Below, one piece after another: positions 56,001 to 63,682 of a stretch of DNA of 64,000 nucleotides. The stretch is from contig JAUQPB010000004.1 in NCBI GenBank assembly GCA_030550585.1, forward strand, positions 99,883-163,882, given 5' to 3'. Position 1 is the first letter of the stretch; every line of letters begins with the position of its first letter. A model generated the notes under the pieces. The model saw only the letters and a program-made list of their open reading frames with translations. It was not told where the DNA came from and ran no database searches. The DNA is from Thermoproteota archaeon (GTDB taxonomy: Archaea > Thermoproteota > Thermoprotei_A > Sulfolobales > Ignisphaeraceae). Both the position numbers and the translations under genes were made by a program.

Positions 56001-56661
56001 CAAGCTCTTCTGGTTTATAGCCTGTTGCCTGCTTGAAGAGCCTCATCCAGTCTTCGAATAGAGTTTTTGTTCTGGGGCTTTTGCTCTGTTTAAGCTTGTT
56101 GTAGAGCAACTTGATGGCTTTTCTCGCTATTTCAGACTGGGGCCCGAAGTCCCTGACAAGACTATTGACATCCAAATTCTTTCTTCTGAGACCTCTTAAA
56201 GCCTCAACAAGCTTTACTACAACCTCGCGCCTAATGTCGTAGGGCCCTCTCAGCACCCACGCATCGCTTCTAGGATCATATCTGACAAAAGCTATTCTAT
56301 CGCTTATTATTACACCTAGATACCTAGACCACTCAGATTTGCCTCCAGCCTCATCCCTTATGTATCTTATGACCTGCTCCTTAGCTCTTTGAATATCGTG
56401 GGCCGAGGACAGCTTGCCAGGGGCTTTATACTCTACAATTACATGCCCATATAAGGCATCAACCCTAGCACCAGAGACCAACGTATACTCATACTTACCA
56501 GCAACACTTTGAAGACCCAGAGGCTTCAAAATCTTTTCCTCTATACACGACGAAACCCTTACCCTAACATCCTCCTCTGTAGCGGCTCTAAGAACAGAAT
56601 TCTTAATACACAACATTATATCATCAATATCTAGCTGAGGAACACTAATACGCTGAGACAC
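53002..56661 (-). CDS. Type IIG-like restriction-modification protein / PglX-like adenine methyltransferase
   Basis: A 1219-residue fusion. The N-terminal domain has a nuclease-like Asp68 in R-V-D-A-L and E77-Y-K in V-I-V-E-Y-K-A-P, the PD-(D/E)XK pattern. The N6-adenine methyltransferase core shows motif I D-P-A-C-G-S-G-T at 416-423 and N-P-P-W at 609-612. Target recognition and helical regions follow, and the last ~130 residues look like a beta-sandwich. In the operon with BrxL it can supply self-marking (BREX PglX role) and possibly cutting. Six bases separate it from the zinc-ribbon gene. Confidence 0.85.
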   Translation of the reverse strand: MSQRISVPQLDIDDIMLCIKNSVLRAATEEDVRVRVSSCIEEKILKPLGLQSVAGKYEYTLVSGARVDALYGHVIVEYKAPGKLSSAHDIQRAKEQVIRYIRDEAGGKSEWSRYLGVIISDRIAFVRYDPRSDAWVLRGPYDIRREVVVKLVEALRGLRRKNLDVNSLVRDFGPQSEIARKAIKLLYNKLKQSKSPRTKTLFEDWMRLFKQATGYKPEELEELPKLASEYGLVESIDYDALIFSIHTYYALIMKLLAAEIAYLYGGGRFYRSYVAELDDAYSRGGVEGVKDVLRDLESGGLFRKLLNIENFLEGDYFSWYLDELDKDLADVIAEIARRLSDYEVATPQLEPEFARDLLKRLYQNLVPSDLRHRLGEFYTPDWLANLLLDEIGLSLDNLLKMGEEDSLKPLRIRVLDPACGSGTFLVLYISRLRRYAEEHYLTDQLLDYVLENVVGYDLNPLAVLTARTNYLLAIADLLSYARGKIEIPVYLADSIMIERSTQLTGDVYILRTVVGEFQIPINVVDKGLLPEILAEISQALRNRYSVEDFKNRIRYKFKDVSERDAEMLGKLFGELLKLEEEGKDDVWISILRNAFAPILKGKFDYVVGNPPWVNWENLPENYREISKDLWVRYGLAEIKGKTGLGKVKRDLAMLFLARCFDLYLKEGGKLGFLMPFTVFKTQAGAGFRDFLVRKTRIHVIHDLVTLYPFEGAVNRTAAIVVEKVCSLSDINNGRCPQMGEVYKSNISEIKHIVWANTSKKPIPTDTPLEEVLKATQRFEAVMAPLITNDPTSPWMQVTPRALEAIRKMVGRSQYYEAHEGVNVALNQVYFVKILEKLHDGKLRITNPPEPGQKKKVKQVEVAVEPDLVYPLIRGRDVKKWYVSFEDRYIIVPHDPKTGKPLRESDFKVKFPQTYDYLNMYKRELEGRSVHKLWGKGNPFYSVYDIGSYTFAPYKVVWKEVSARMQAGGFHVAVVEPVESRYLGKKVVIPDHTVILIPLYDRDEAYYIAGILNSTIATVYGVYMVGGMLENMRIPKFDKCNPNHQKIVELSMRAHELAREIYEKGRRGLEGELRKVEEELDVAVAKLFGMNETELRELKKLLAVLSGEEISEEEEVVMPERPIVNVLNTSLQPDVGSYIEVDVVNPSGEEIVFTYELPWGKGSFSIVEGRYRISTPPLKPGKYKGVLKWVWRGEENSLDIVIDVVESAGPKRRKTLLDIG

Positions 56662-56667
56662 CCTAAT

Positions 56668-56871
56668 TCACCTCTTCCTAGGCCTAACTCTAATTACAAA
56701 TACAGAAACTTTATTTGAGCGAGGGCTCACACCATAATAGTAATTGAAAACTCCATGACACTTCGGGCACTCAATCCTCTTGACGGTGTAGAATCTAAAT
56801 TTCCACGGTTTTCTGAGAAGCTTAAACCCCTCCTCACTTGAATCATAACCACAGAACGGACATTTGACCAT
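56668..56871 (-). CDS. Small zinc-ribbon protein, first gene of the BrxL operon
   Basis: A 67-residue protein with two C-x2-C knuckles: C-P-F-C-G-Y near the N-terminus and C-P-K-C-H-G about 33 residues later, then a basic tail R-V-R-P-R-K-R. It could bind DNA or bridge proteins. I start at ATG 56871; the longer frame to 56913 begins with atypical sequence. Confidence 0.65.
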   Translation of the reverse strand: MVKCPFCGYDSSEEGFKLLRKPWKFRFYTVKRIECPKCHGVFNYYYGVSPRSNKVSVFVIRVRPRKR

Positions 56872-56913
56872 GTTCCCACACCTTTTCTTCTGTTCTATAG
56901 CATCTTCCAACAC

Positions 56914-57493
56914 TAGTTACAGCTAATGTAGACATAGACTCTTCAGCGCCTGTTATAAAATCTGCTATGAACAGAGTAAATAAAGGTATCTATCCCGGCA
57001 ATAACGTTTTAAGATGTCGCTTTTCATATCTATTCTATGATATTTTGGATCTCCAACAAAGACTGTTAGACATAGCTGGTGAGTCATTCTTTGTTGGTCT
57101 TAGGAATTCTAAGCACTTTGATGTTTTAACTCTTTCTTCGATGAACCCTTTAATGCACTTAATACATAAGTAGCGGTATATGCCAAGCTATATTATGACT
57201 GGAAAATTGGGGTGGGATAGGCTAATGGAGGCAATGGCAACTCTTATATCCAGGTAACAACACTTATCTCACTCCCTGAGGCAATTGACAAATTTGCTAG
57301 AGCCCTACAAAACATGTCTTACTTGCTAGGACATCTCTTTTCAAAGAGCATTTGCTACTACATCAAAGTATTTTGTTTTTGTATTGCTTGCAGAATCTTG
57401 TAACAATCTAGGTGATGAAAAGCTCCTAAAGAATTGAGAGAATTAGCTATATATGTTGTTTTGCAAACCAGGTGAAAATAGAATGGCTTTGAA
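56914..57493. other. Gap at edge of defence island
   Basis: About 580 bases. A 68-codon ORF at 56967-57173 lacks any family signal. An open stretch around 57235-57402 (L-P-E-A-I-D-K-F-A-R-A-L) looks helical but has no start and may be debris. The region must include the promoter for the divergent BrxL operon. Confidence 0.35.
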
Positions 57494-57502
57494 GTGGTTG
57501 TT

Positions 57503-58532
57503 ATGTCGGGCGAGAGCTCAGAGAATGTTATTGAATTGGCTCAAAGATTTCTTGTGTATGCCAAATACGATTTAGAAATAGCTGAGATATTGTATTCGCT
57601 GGAGGCGCAGAAACAGAACCATTATTATAAGCAACAGGCTCTCTACTACTTAGAGCAGGCCTCAGAAAAGACCCTAAAGACCTATATTATTTATCTATGG
57701 GTTCTCCAGCTAAGCTTCGTTACAGAGATTGCTGAGAAGATAAATACATCAGAGAAGTTTAGAGATGTTCACAATCTGTTGAAGAGAATTAGTGGTTATG
57801 TAGACCCGAGAAAACTGGGACACGAATTCCGGGGGGTTCTTAAAAGATTTCACTAATTTATTTGAGAGCTGGTGCTCGGGAAGGCTAATCGATTACATGA
57901 ATTCTACACTAAGTCAAATACCTACTAGCCTAGCTAAGAGTAAGGAGCGGATTATAGAAGGCGGTGTTGAGGAAGGGGCTATGCCGAGAGAAGCAGCTGA
58001 GAAATTAATTGATTTGATTGTTTCATATTATTCGCAACCAGTACCCATTGTAATGGACGACACAAGGAAAAGCTTGTGTATGGATGCCCAATCCATCTTT
58101 GGCAGATATTTAGAGTCGATAAATACCGCTGAGCGTTGCCTCGAGCTAACCACACAGTTCGTTGAAAAGGTGGAGGAGCAAGCTGAAACCGTTTATAACA
58201 GAGTCCTAAGAGAATACGAAGCATCTCTACTTGTGACAATGAAAATCAAGGAACTGCTATCGGGACTAGCTGAGCTAGCCGGTTTGATACCTTTGCCCAA
58301 GGCTTTAAGCGAAAAAAGACTAGAGGAACTCTTAAAAATCATTGTGGTAGACAACCTTGATGTGTTTATGTCAATTCCACTACACATTTGCTTAAGCCGA
58401 TATTACAATGATGTAAGGTATGGAAAGGTTCAAGAAGATGAGCTAAAGACGCTACCAGATGTCATTAGACTGCTAAGGAATATCCATGAAAAAACAGAAA
58501 ACATATTCTCGTTAATCTACCATTATGCGTAA
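57503..58532 (+). pseudogene. HEPN-like protein with one frameshift
   Basis: Two frames join to one ~342-residue helical protein. The first part is HEPN-like (F-L-V-Y-A-K-Y-D-L-E-I-A-E-I-L-Y, Y-Y-L-E-Q-A-S-E-K-T-L-K-T-Y-I-I-Y). At the G6 run 57831-57836 the frame is lost; with one G fewer it reads F-L-K-D-F-T-N-L-F-E-S-W and runs on to 58532. HEPN proteins in defence islands are usually RNases. ATG 57503 is preferred to GTG 57494. Confidence 0.6.
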
Positions 58533-58762
58533 ACTTCGATACATACAACAACTGATTTATGCCAAAGCATTAATTATATAGCCGGAACACATAGGGGCAA
58601 GCATTTTTTGGTAGTACCGGCAGGCTTCCATAACCCAGCATCAGTTCACCAATTATCATGCAACTCATTATAATCTAATTAATAGGAGTTGCTACAACTC
58701 TTGACCAGAGAGATGTCTAGTATACTTAAGGCTAGAATTGCTTAACTCCACGCAATAAATCC

Positions 58763-59386
58763 TTAAATACCATAGATACGTTTGTAATTCAAATCTATGA
58801 CACGAACAATCTTTAAATCCATTTCTAAATGTTTGATTATCTTATCATACTCTTTATTATCATACCATTCTTTTACTTCATTGCCATAGCCAAAAGGCTC
58901 TGGAACATCTATTCCGCTGCTTCTTGCCTTCTCAACCAGGTACTCAAGTTTTAGATCCTTGAATTTCATGTTATGGAATGGTAGAGATGTTTGGAAGTAG
59001 TCTATGGTGAAGGTGTTGTGCCATAACTCATTTAGATTTGGTAGAGTTTCCACGTTGTATTCTACTCCTTTCTGTATGAGAAGCAGGACATCGAATCTAA
59101 GTATGTTGAAGCCTATAACACTGAGAAAGTCTATTCTATTATTCTTCTGATCTTGAACGAGTCTTCTCAAATAATCGTAGAATTGAAGAACCACATTTCT
59201 CTCCCCTCCAAGCTCCCACTCAGCAAAATAATGAAACTTTACGCTATGCCCATCCCATATCTTTGAAGATTCTGGTTTGTATGGAGTCCAATCCTCTAAT
59301 ACGCCAATAACAATTATTTTCTCTCTTCTAAAGATGTCCTCGTTTCTCGGCCTATAGGTTTCTACGTCTAGATAGAAAACCCACAA
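58763..59386 (-). CDS. DEDD-type 3'-5' exonuclease (DnaQ/RNase H fold)
   Basis: A 207-residue exonuclease-like protein. ExoI is F-Y-L-D-V-E-T-Y, ExoII G-F-N-I-L-R-F-D near 95, and ExoIII sits in H-L-E-M-D-L-K-I-V near 188, giving the four acidic metal ligands. It resembles the free-standing proofreading domain of B-family polymerases. TTG start after a GAGAGG site. It follows the UDG-like gene, suggesting a repair or DNA-processing unit. Confidence 0.7.
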   Translation of the reverse strand: MWVFYLDVETYRPRNEDIFRREKIIVIGVLEDWTPYKPESSKIWDGHSVKFHYFAEWELGGERNVVLQFYDYLRRLVQDQKNNRIDFLSVIGFNILRFDVLLLIQKGVEYNVETLPNLNELWHNTFTIDYFQTSLPFHNMKFKDLKLEYLVEKARSSGIDVPEPFGYGNEVKEWYDNKEYDKIIKHLEMDLKIVRVIDLNYKRIYGI

Positions 59387-59434
59387 CCTCTCTCACAACA
59401 CCATAATCCACAGCAACTCTGTACATCATACCGC

Positions 59435-59620
59435 TCACCATATCAAAGTTCTCTCAGTGGATAATAAATGCTTTAGAGATGATATACTAAAGCGCTCTTG
59501 ATTAGCCCCAGCTCTCGAAAACAATGAGAACCCTGGTGAATATGCTGCTGCAGAAGGTTTGCAAAGGACTTTATCGAGAAGTGCTTTAGGGATTAGCCGA
59601 TCTATTCTTGTCGACACCAC
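59435..59620 (-). CDS. Possible small protein between UDG-like and exonuclease genes
   Basis: A 61-residue ORF from GTG 59620 with a GAGGATG ribosome site, 26 bases after the UDG-like stop and 48 before the exonuclease start. The sequence is soluble and non-repetitive (I-D-R-L-I-P-K-A-L-L-D-K-V-L-C-K). No family recognised. Confidence 0.35.
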   Translation of the reverse strand: MVSTRIDRLIPKALLDKVLCKPSAAAYSPGFSLFSRAGANQERFSISSLKHLLSTERTLIW

Positions 59621-59646
59621 ATATTCATCCTCATGACTGTTCTAGA

Positions 59647-60330
59647 TTATGGTATGGGCAGTCCTGCTTTGCTGAAAGCACTCTTTATTTCTTCTGCATA
59701 TTTATTGATTCTCTCTTCAGCTGTTTCTCCAAATTCATTTCTTCCTCTTCCATATACGTAGCTGTGGAATGGTATTCTCTGAATGGGGTTCTTGATCCCC
59801 AGTGCACTTCTGTGTTTTTTGAGTAGGCGTTCTGATTCGCCACCCATTGCTATTACGACAGGCTCTTTCCCAGTGATCTTCTTTACCAGCTCTAGCTCTT
59901 TCTTTAAAAACTCTAGGCATGGTTTAGGCACATCCCTGATTTTCTCTTCTGCTTTACCCTTGCACTTGATCAAATCTGTTACCAGTATTCTGCTGTCGTA
60001 GTAAACGAATGTATCTTTCTCCATCGCAAACCTCTCTTCGACAAGCCCAAGCCTCTTCAAAGCATTTGCCAAGTAGATATTTGCAGTATCTATAATCCAT
60101 GCTCCTGTCGGCCTCAAGGCAACTATAACCCCATTCAACTCCCCAGTATACCTAAACAATATGTAGTAAACATCTTTTCCACAAGGAAACTTGTTTTTGA
60201 ACCACCAACACCATTTGTTTGATAGGCTGTGCTCAGACAGCTTCTCAGAATCCCAAGAACCCCTATATGGACAGCCCACAAAATTACAGTTCATAACCTC
60301 GTTCTGCAAATCATAAAACCCCTCAATCAT
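59647..60330 (-). CDS. Uracil-DNA-glycosylase-superfamily-like protein
   Basis: A 227-residue protein with the UDG-fold order of elements: G-V-I-V-A-L-R-P-T-G early, I-Y-L-A-N-A-L-K-R-L-G, T-D-L-I-K-C-K-G-K, C-L-E-F-L-K-K-E-L, V-V-I-A-M-G-G-E-S, and a late His in I-P-F-H-S-Y. Five cysteines near the N-terminus could bind a metal cluster, as in family 4/5 enzymes, though spacing differs. It may act on damaged or modified DNA. Confidence 0.55.
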   Translation of the reverse strand: MIEGFYDLQNEVMNCNFVGCPYRGSWDSEKLSEHSLSNKWCWWFKNKFPCGKDVYYILFRYTGELNGVIVALRPTGAWIIDTANIYLANALKRLGLVEERFAMEKDTFVYYDSRILVTDLIKCKGKAEEKIRDVPKPCLEFLKKELELVKKITGKEPVVIAMGGESERLLKKHRSALGIKNPIQRIPFHSYVYGRGRNEFGETAEERINKYAEEIKSAFSKAGLPIP

Positions 60331-60465
60331 AGCATATCACCAAAAGGCTCTACAAATATTAATTTCAATGCCACAATTATATGCTTTGATAAAATGTAAG
60401 ATTGTGCATTTGGTTGCCGGCTTTAGGTTATTGACGTAACATATTTTGATGATGGCTACGACCTA

Positions 60466-60783
60466 TCATCTATAGCTTTGTGATAGCTTTGCTAGTTCTT
60501 GTGCAATTTTGCTAAGCTCCTCAGCTGTTTGGCTAGCTCTCTTAGCTATCTCTAGTAGATATGGCGGTGCTGTTCGTGAAGAGGTCAGATAGCTTCTTAT
60601 AGATAATGTTGTACATCTCTTTAGCATTGGCCTCGGCGGCCTTCCCCCAACTCAATTACGAAGAAACCATCTGTCACAGCCTCTCTCCTTGCACTATCAG
60701 TAAAGGATTGTGCTACGAGAATCCTAAAATGTGATGCTATACACACTTGCATAATTCTACCAAACTCCTCACTAGCAATACCA
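60466..60783 (-). pseudogene. Remnant of a crenarchaeal nuclease/coiled-coil protein
   Basis: In pieces, the minus strand reads the end of a PD-(D/E)XK-type domain (A-R-R-E-A-V-T-D-G-F-F-V-I-E-L-G), then, after dropping one base from the run 60645-60649, K-A-A-E-A-N-A-K-E-M-Y-N-I-I-Y-K-K-L. After another shift it gives a coiled-coil end (T-A-E-E-L-S-K-I-A-Q-E-L-A-K-L). At least two frameshifts and a missing N-terminus mark it as a decayed gene. Confidence 0.5.
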
Positions 60784-60870
60784 ATGTTTAGTCATCTTTA
60801 CCACCTAAGCTTAGAGCAATGAATCTCTATGCACAGTATAGATGGCTGGGGTAAGGATAACTGAGATGCA

Positions 60871-60878
60871 TTTATATA
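60871..60878 (+). promoter_or_regulatory. TATA box of the creatininase-family gene
   Basis: TTTATATA centred about 24 bases before the TTG at 60898, consistent with a leaderless transcript starting at that codon. Confidence 0.55.
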
Positions 60879-60897
60879 CCTAGGACTCGGTTAGGTA

Positions 60898-61644
60898 TTG
60901 GGATGTTGTATGGGTTGTGGTGTTAAGGTGTGGCTTGTCCCTGGGTCGAGGTTTGATGAGCTGGAGAAGGGGGTGGCTATAATCCCTGTGGGGTCTGTTG
61001 AGAGGCACGGTGACCACCTTCCTTTGGGGACAGATGCTTTGGAGGCTATGTATGTTGCTGAGAAGGTGGCTGATGAGCTTTGTGCGCATCTTTTCCCACC
61101 TGTGTGGTATGGTGCAGCGAAATCGCTTGCGCGGTTTAGTGGAACGATAGATGTTGGCGATGGCCCCCTCTATGCGTATATGTGTGGGATTCTGAGGGGT
61201 GTGGCGTCAATGGGCTACAGAATTATAGTGGTGGTCAACGGCCACGGCGGCAACACCCTAGCTCTTCGGCTAGCTGCCAAGAAGGTTTCGTTTGAAACTG
61301 GCACCTCTATACTGGTTGTGAACTGGTGGAGTGATCTAGCCCAGGAGAAGAGGCGAGAACTCTTCACATACCCCGGGCATGCAGGCGAGGACGAGACCAG
61401 TGCCGTACTCCACATAGCCCCAGAAACAGTCGATATGTCAAGCGCTAGAGACCACATCACCGAGCCCATACCCAGCATAACAGTCTACTCACCCAAACTC
61501 GAAGAGAAGCTCTATCCAAGAGCAGTCCTAGGCAAACCAACCCTAGCCTCCGCAGAGAAGGGCCGTATATGGCTGGAAGAGGCCGCAAAGGACCTTGCAA
61601 CAAAGGTTAGAGAAGTGGCAAAGCTCCTAGAACTCAAAGTGTAG
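60898..61644 (+). CDS. Creatininase family amidohydrolase
   Basis: A 248-residue protein of the creatininase/MftE/ArfB fold. Metal-ligand motifs are present: P-V-G-S-V-E-R-H-G-D-H-L-P-L-G-T-D near residue 27, V-N-G-H-G-G-N near 115, and H-A-G-E-D-E-T-S near 160. The family hydrolyses cyclic amides or trims peptides; in archaea one branch works in flavin biosynthesis, but no neighbour here supports a specific pathway. TTG 60898 fits the promoter; ATG 60910 is possible. Confidence 0.85.
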   Translation: MGCCMGCGVKVWLVPGSRFDELEKGVAIIPVGSVERHGDHLPLGTDALEAMYVAEKVADELCAHLFPPVWYGAAKSLARFSGTIDVGDGPLYAYMCGILRGVASMGYRIIVVVNGHGGNTLALRLAAKKVSFETGTSILVVNWWSDLAQEKRRELFTYPGHAGEDETSAVLHIAPETVDMSSARDHITEPIPSITVYSPKLEEKLYPRAVLGKPTLASAEKGRIWLEEAAKDLATKVREVAKLLELKV

Positions 61645-62179
61645 AAGGGTCAGGGATTAACCCAAGAATTGTAGTGCCTACTACACAGAACTACCTATCA
61701 TAGCTATATATTTTCTTAACAAAGTATATAGCTAAAACGAGCAATATAAATGCAATTGATACATGAATTACAGCAGAGAATTCACGGTGAACATAGAGTC
61801 TCACACTAAAACTGTTACATTAACACAAACTATAATTCAGACAGCAACTAAAACACAGACTATAACGGAAACCACGCCTGTAACAATAATAGAAGCTAAA
61901 ACTGGGACAGAAACTTGGCAATTTATGATAAACCTGGCGGTGAGTCCCTAAGTAAGTACACAACCTCAGTTCTTCAGGCTCAACTATTTAGGCATTGTTA
62001 AGCTGATTTTTGCGTAACTGCCTTGATGGTCTGTATCTATTGCATTTACTCTAAAAACTTAACCGCCATGCTCTGCACATTCTCAGCAAAGAGAAGATGA
62101 TATTGAGGAGTAGCGTTACAGCATCTGTTGAGATGGTGAAAAAGTGTTGGGGAATCTATAGCCCCTATCCAGTTGCTGC
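61645..62179. other. Gap with a Thr-rich short ORF
   Basis: About 535 bases. A plus-strand ORF at 61763-61951 encodes 62 residues with repeated T-x-T-x-T and Q-T motifs, like the stalk of a surface protein, but has no signal peptide or anchor. It is either a remnant or not translated. Nothing else was identified. Confidence 0.3.
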
Positions 62180-62521
62180 CTATCTCTTCTTTTTTCTAGC
62201 ATACACCTCTATTTCCATGGTTTTTCTCTCTATAGATTTGGCGACTTCAGATGGTCTAGAGTGGTATGCGTGTAGAGCTATTCCAATGGTCCAGCCGGCC
62301 AACGGCTACACAAACCACATAACCTCTGGAGAGATCCAAAGGTTGGCGAATATCAGAAAGGAGTTGACAATAATATACACAACCAGATGTGTTATAAAGC
62401 CTCTTCTAGCATTCTCAACCTCGAGCTCTTTCCAAGCCTTGATAAACTCCCTTAACGAAACCTCGCCACCCACAACACCACCTACACATACTAGCGCTAA
62501 AATTTCTAAACCAAGTACCAT
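62180..62521 (-). pseudogene. 2TM-domain membrane protein interrupted by a TAG codon
   Basis: The sequence reads a 2TM-domain protein: A-R-R-G-F-I-T-H-L-V-V-Y-I-I-V-N-S, then I-S-P-E-V-M-W-F-V, then TAG at 62306-62308 where the family has Trp, and resumes P-L-A-G-W-T-I-G-I-A-L-H-A-Y before a normal stop at 62180. A single G-to-A change (TGG to TAG) explains the break. The region after the stop still looks constrained, so the mutation is recent, a read error, or read through. Confidence 0.6.
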
Positions 62522-62644
62522 ACCCTCACTCTAGCTTCTTTGGCTTGGCCACTTCAAGTATGTACCTAGCTCAGACTACATGTAACCTCTGCATGTAGCC
62601 CCAATCTCGTTCCACAGCTTCTATTGATTTGTGCCAGCTGTTGG

Positions 62645-62909
62645 CTATAGGCTGTGCAATAGCTTGTCATAGAAGTTTTCTTTCTCCAATGGCCACGACA
62701 ACTATGTTGCATGGTTTTAGCAGGTATGCTACTCTGTAGGAGCCCACACGGGTTTTGCAAAGCTCTTCTAGCGGGGGCTTTAACTTCTCTTCGCATATGG
62801 GTTTTTCAGCTAGTTGCTGAAGCCTCTCGCTAACTCTATTGGTAATATCTTTTGGTGCTTTCTCAAGAAATTTTCTAGCACTTTTCTTGATGTCTAGACT
62901 ACACCCCAA
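62645..62909 (-). pseudogene. RelE/ParE-type toxin with C-terminal frameshift
   Basis: A RelE-fold ribonuclease toxin: K-K-S-A-R-K-F-L-E-K, P-L-E-E-L-C-K-T-R-V-G-S-Y-R-V-A-Y, V-V-V-A-I-G-E-R. At the A4 run (plus-strand T4 at 62676-62679) the frame ends within a few codons; with one A fewer it continues N-F-Y-D-K-L-L-H-S-L, the expected active-site tail. Start is TTG 62909, two codons after the upstream gene's stop. No recognisable RelB precedes it. Confidence 0.6.
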
Positions 62910-62914
62910 TTCAT

Positions 62915-63682
62915 CTACCTCTTAATATTACCTCTCTTGATAATGCCCAGCTCCAGCAGGTTGCTGTAGACCTCGTCGTCTAGAAGCAAATCGAGTGTGT
63001 CTATATACCCCTCAACCTCTTTAGCATACTCGTGGCTCCACCTAGCTAGTGCATCTATGTTGCTCTCACTATACTCTCTAACAATGTTGAGTACAGCTAC
63101 TGTTGCCGATGTCCATGCAAATGCTAGGTACATGGAGTAGGCAGCAAACTGCAAAACAGCGTCTGGGGCTCTGCTGGTCAGCCTATTGGCAAACTCCTCT
63201 AGCCCCAGCCTAGCCACCCTGTCTGCTATCCACAGATCCCTCTCCACGAGAATAGACATGGCGTAGACGAGGTCATCAGCATACTTGTACCCACTGGACT
63301 TCAGTCTCTTAGCCAAGGATTTGGCAAGCTCCTCCACAACACCTCTAAACTCAGCTAATGTTAGAGCCCCCGAGGCAAGCGAGGTGTGTATACTGTTGCT
63401 GAGATCAACCAAAGAGAACGCTATCCTAAGCCAAAACCTCTCAACAAGCGCAGGAAAACCACGCTCAAGATTATCGGTGTTGAGAGCAACACGTATCTCA
63501 TCTCTCAAAGCCTCCTCAAACACCTTATCAAGTCTCTCAAGCATCTCTTTGCCAACAAGCCTCTTAAGCCTGTCAACAAAACCATAAACCTCTGCACCAA
63601 CATCCTCACCAACAGCAAGAGCCAGCGGAATAGTTGTACCCCTAAAACATCCGCGAAAGAGAAGCACTACATCCACAGTCAT
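62915..63682 (-). CDS. Hypothetical helical protein upstream of the RelE-like gene
   Basis: A 255-residue mostly helical protein of unknown family, start ATG 63682. It contains regularly spaced Leu/Ala helices and a Trp/aromatic-rich middle (S-M-Y-L-A-F-A-W-T), but no obvious membrane anchor. It ends five bases before the RelE-like start, so the two are probably co-transcribed; an antitoxin role is possible but unsupported by any motif. Confidence 0.5.
   Translation of the reverse strand: MTVDVVLLFRGCFRGTTIPLALAVGEDVGAEVYGFVDRLKRLVGKEMLERLDKVFEEALRDEIRVALNTDNLERGFPALVERFWLRIAFSLVDLSNSIHTSLASGALTLAEFRGVVEELAKSLAKRLKSSGYKYADDLVYAMSILVERDLWIADRVARLGLEEFANRLTSRAPDAVLQFAAYSMYLAFAWTSATVAVLNIVREYSESNIDALARWSHEYAKEVEGYIDTLDLLLDDEVYSNLLELGIIKRGNIKR

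Noticed and set aside
56967..57173. 68-codon ORF in the gap next to the BrxL operon
   Set aside because: No recognisable domain or ribosome site; composition like the surrounding non-coding DNA.
61763..61951. Thr-rich ORF as a surface-protein gene
   Set aside because: No signal peptide or membrane anchor and no continuation; the opposite strand has an equally open hydrophobic stretch, so coding cannot be decided.
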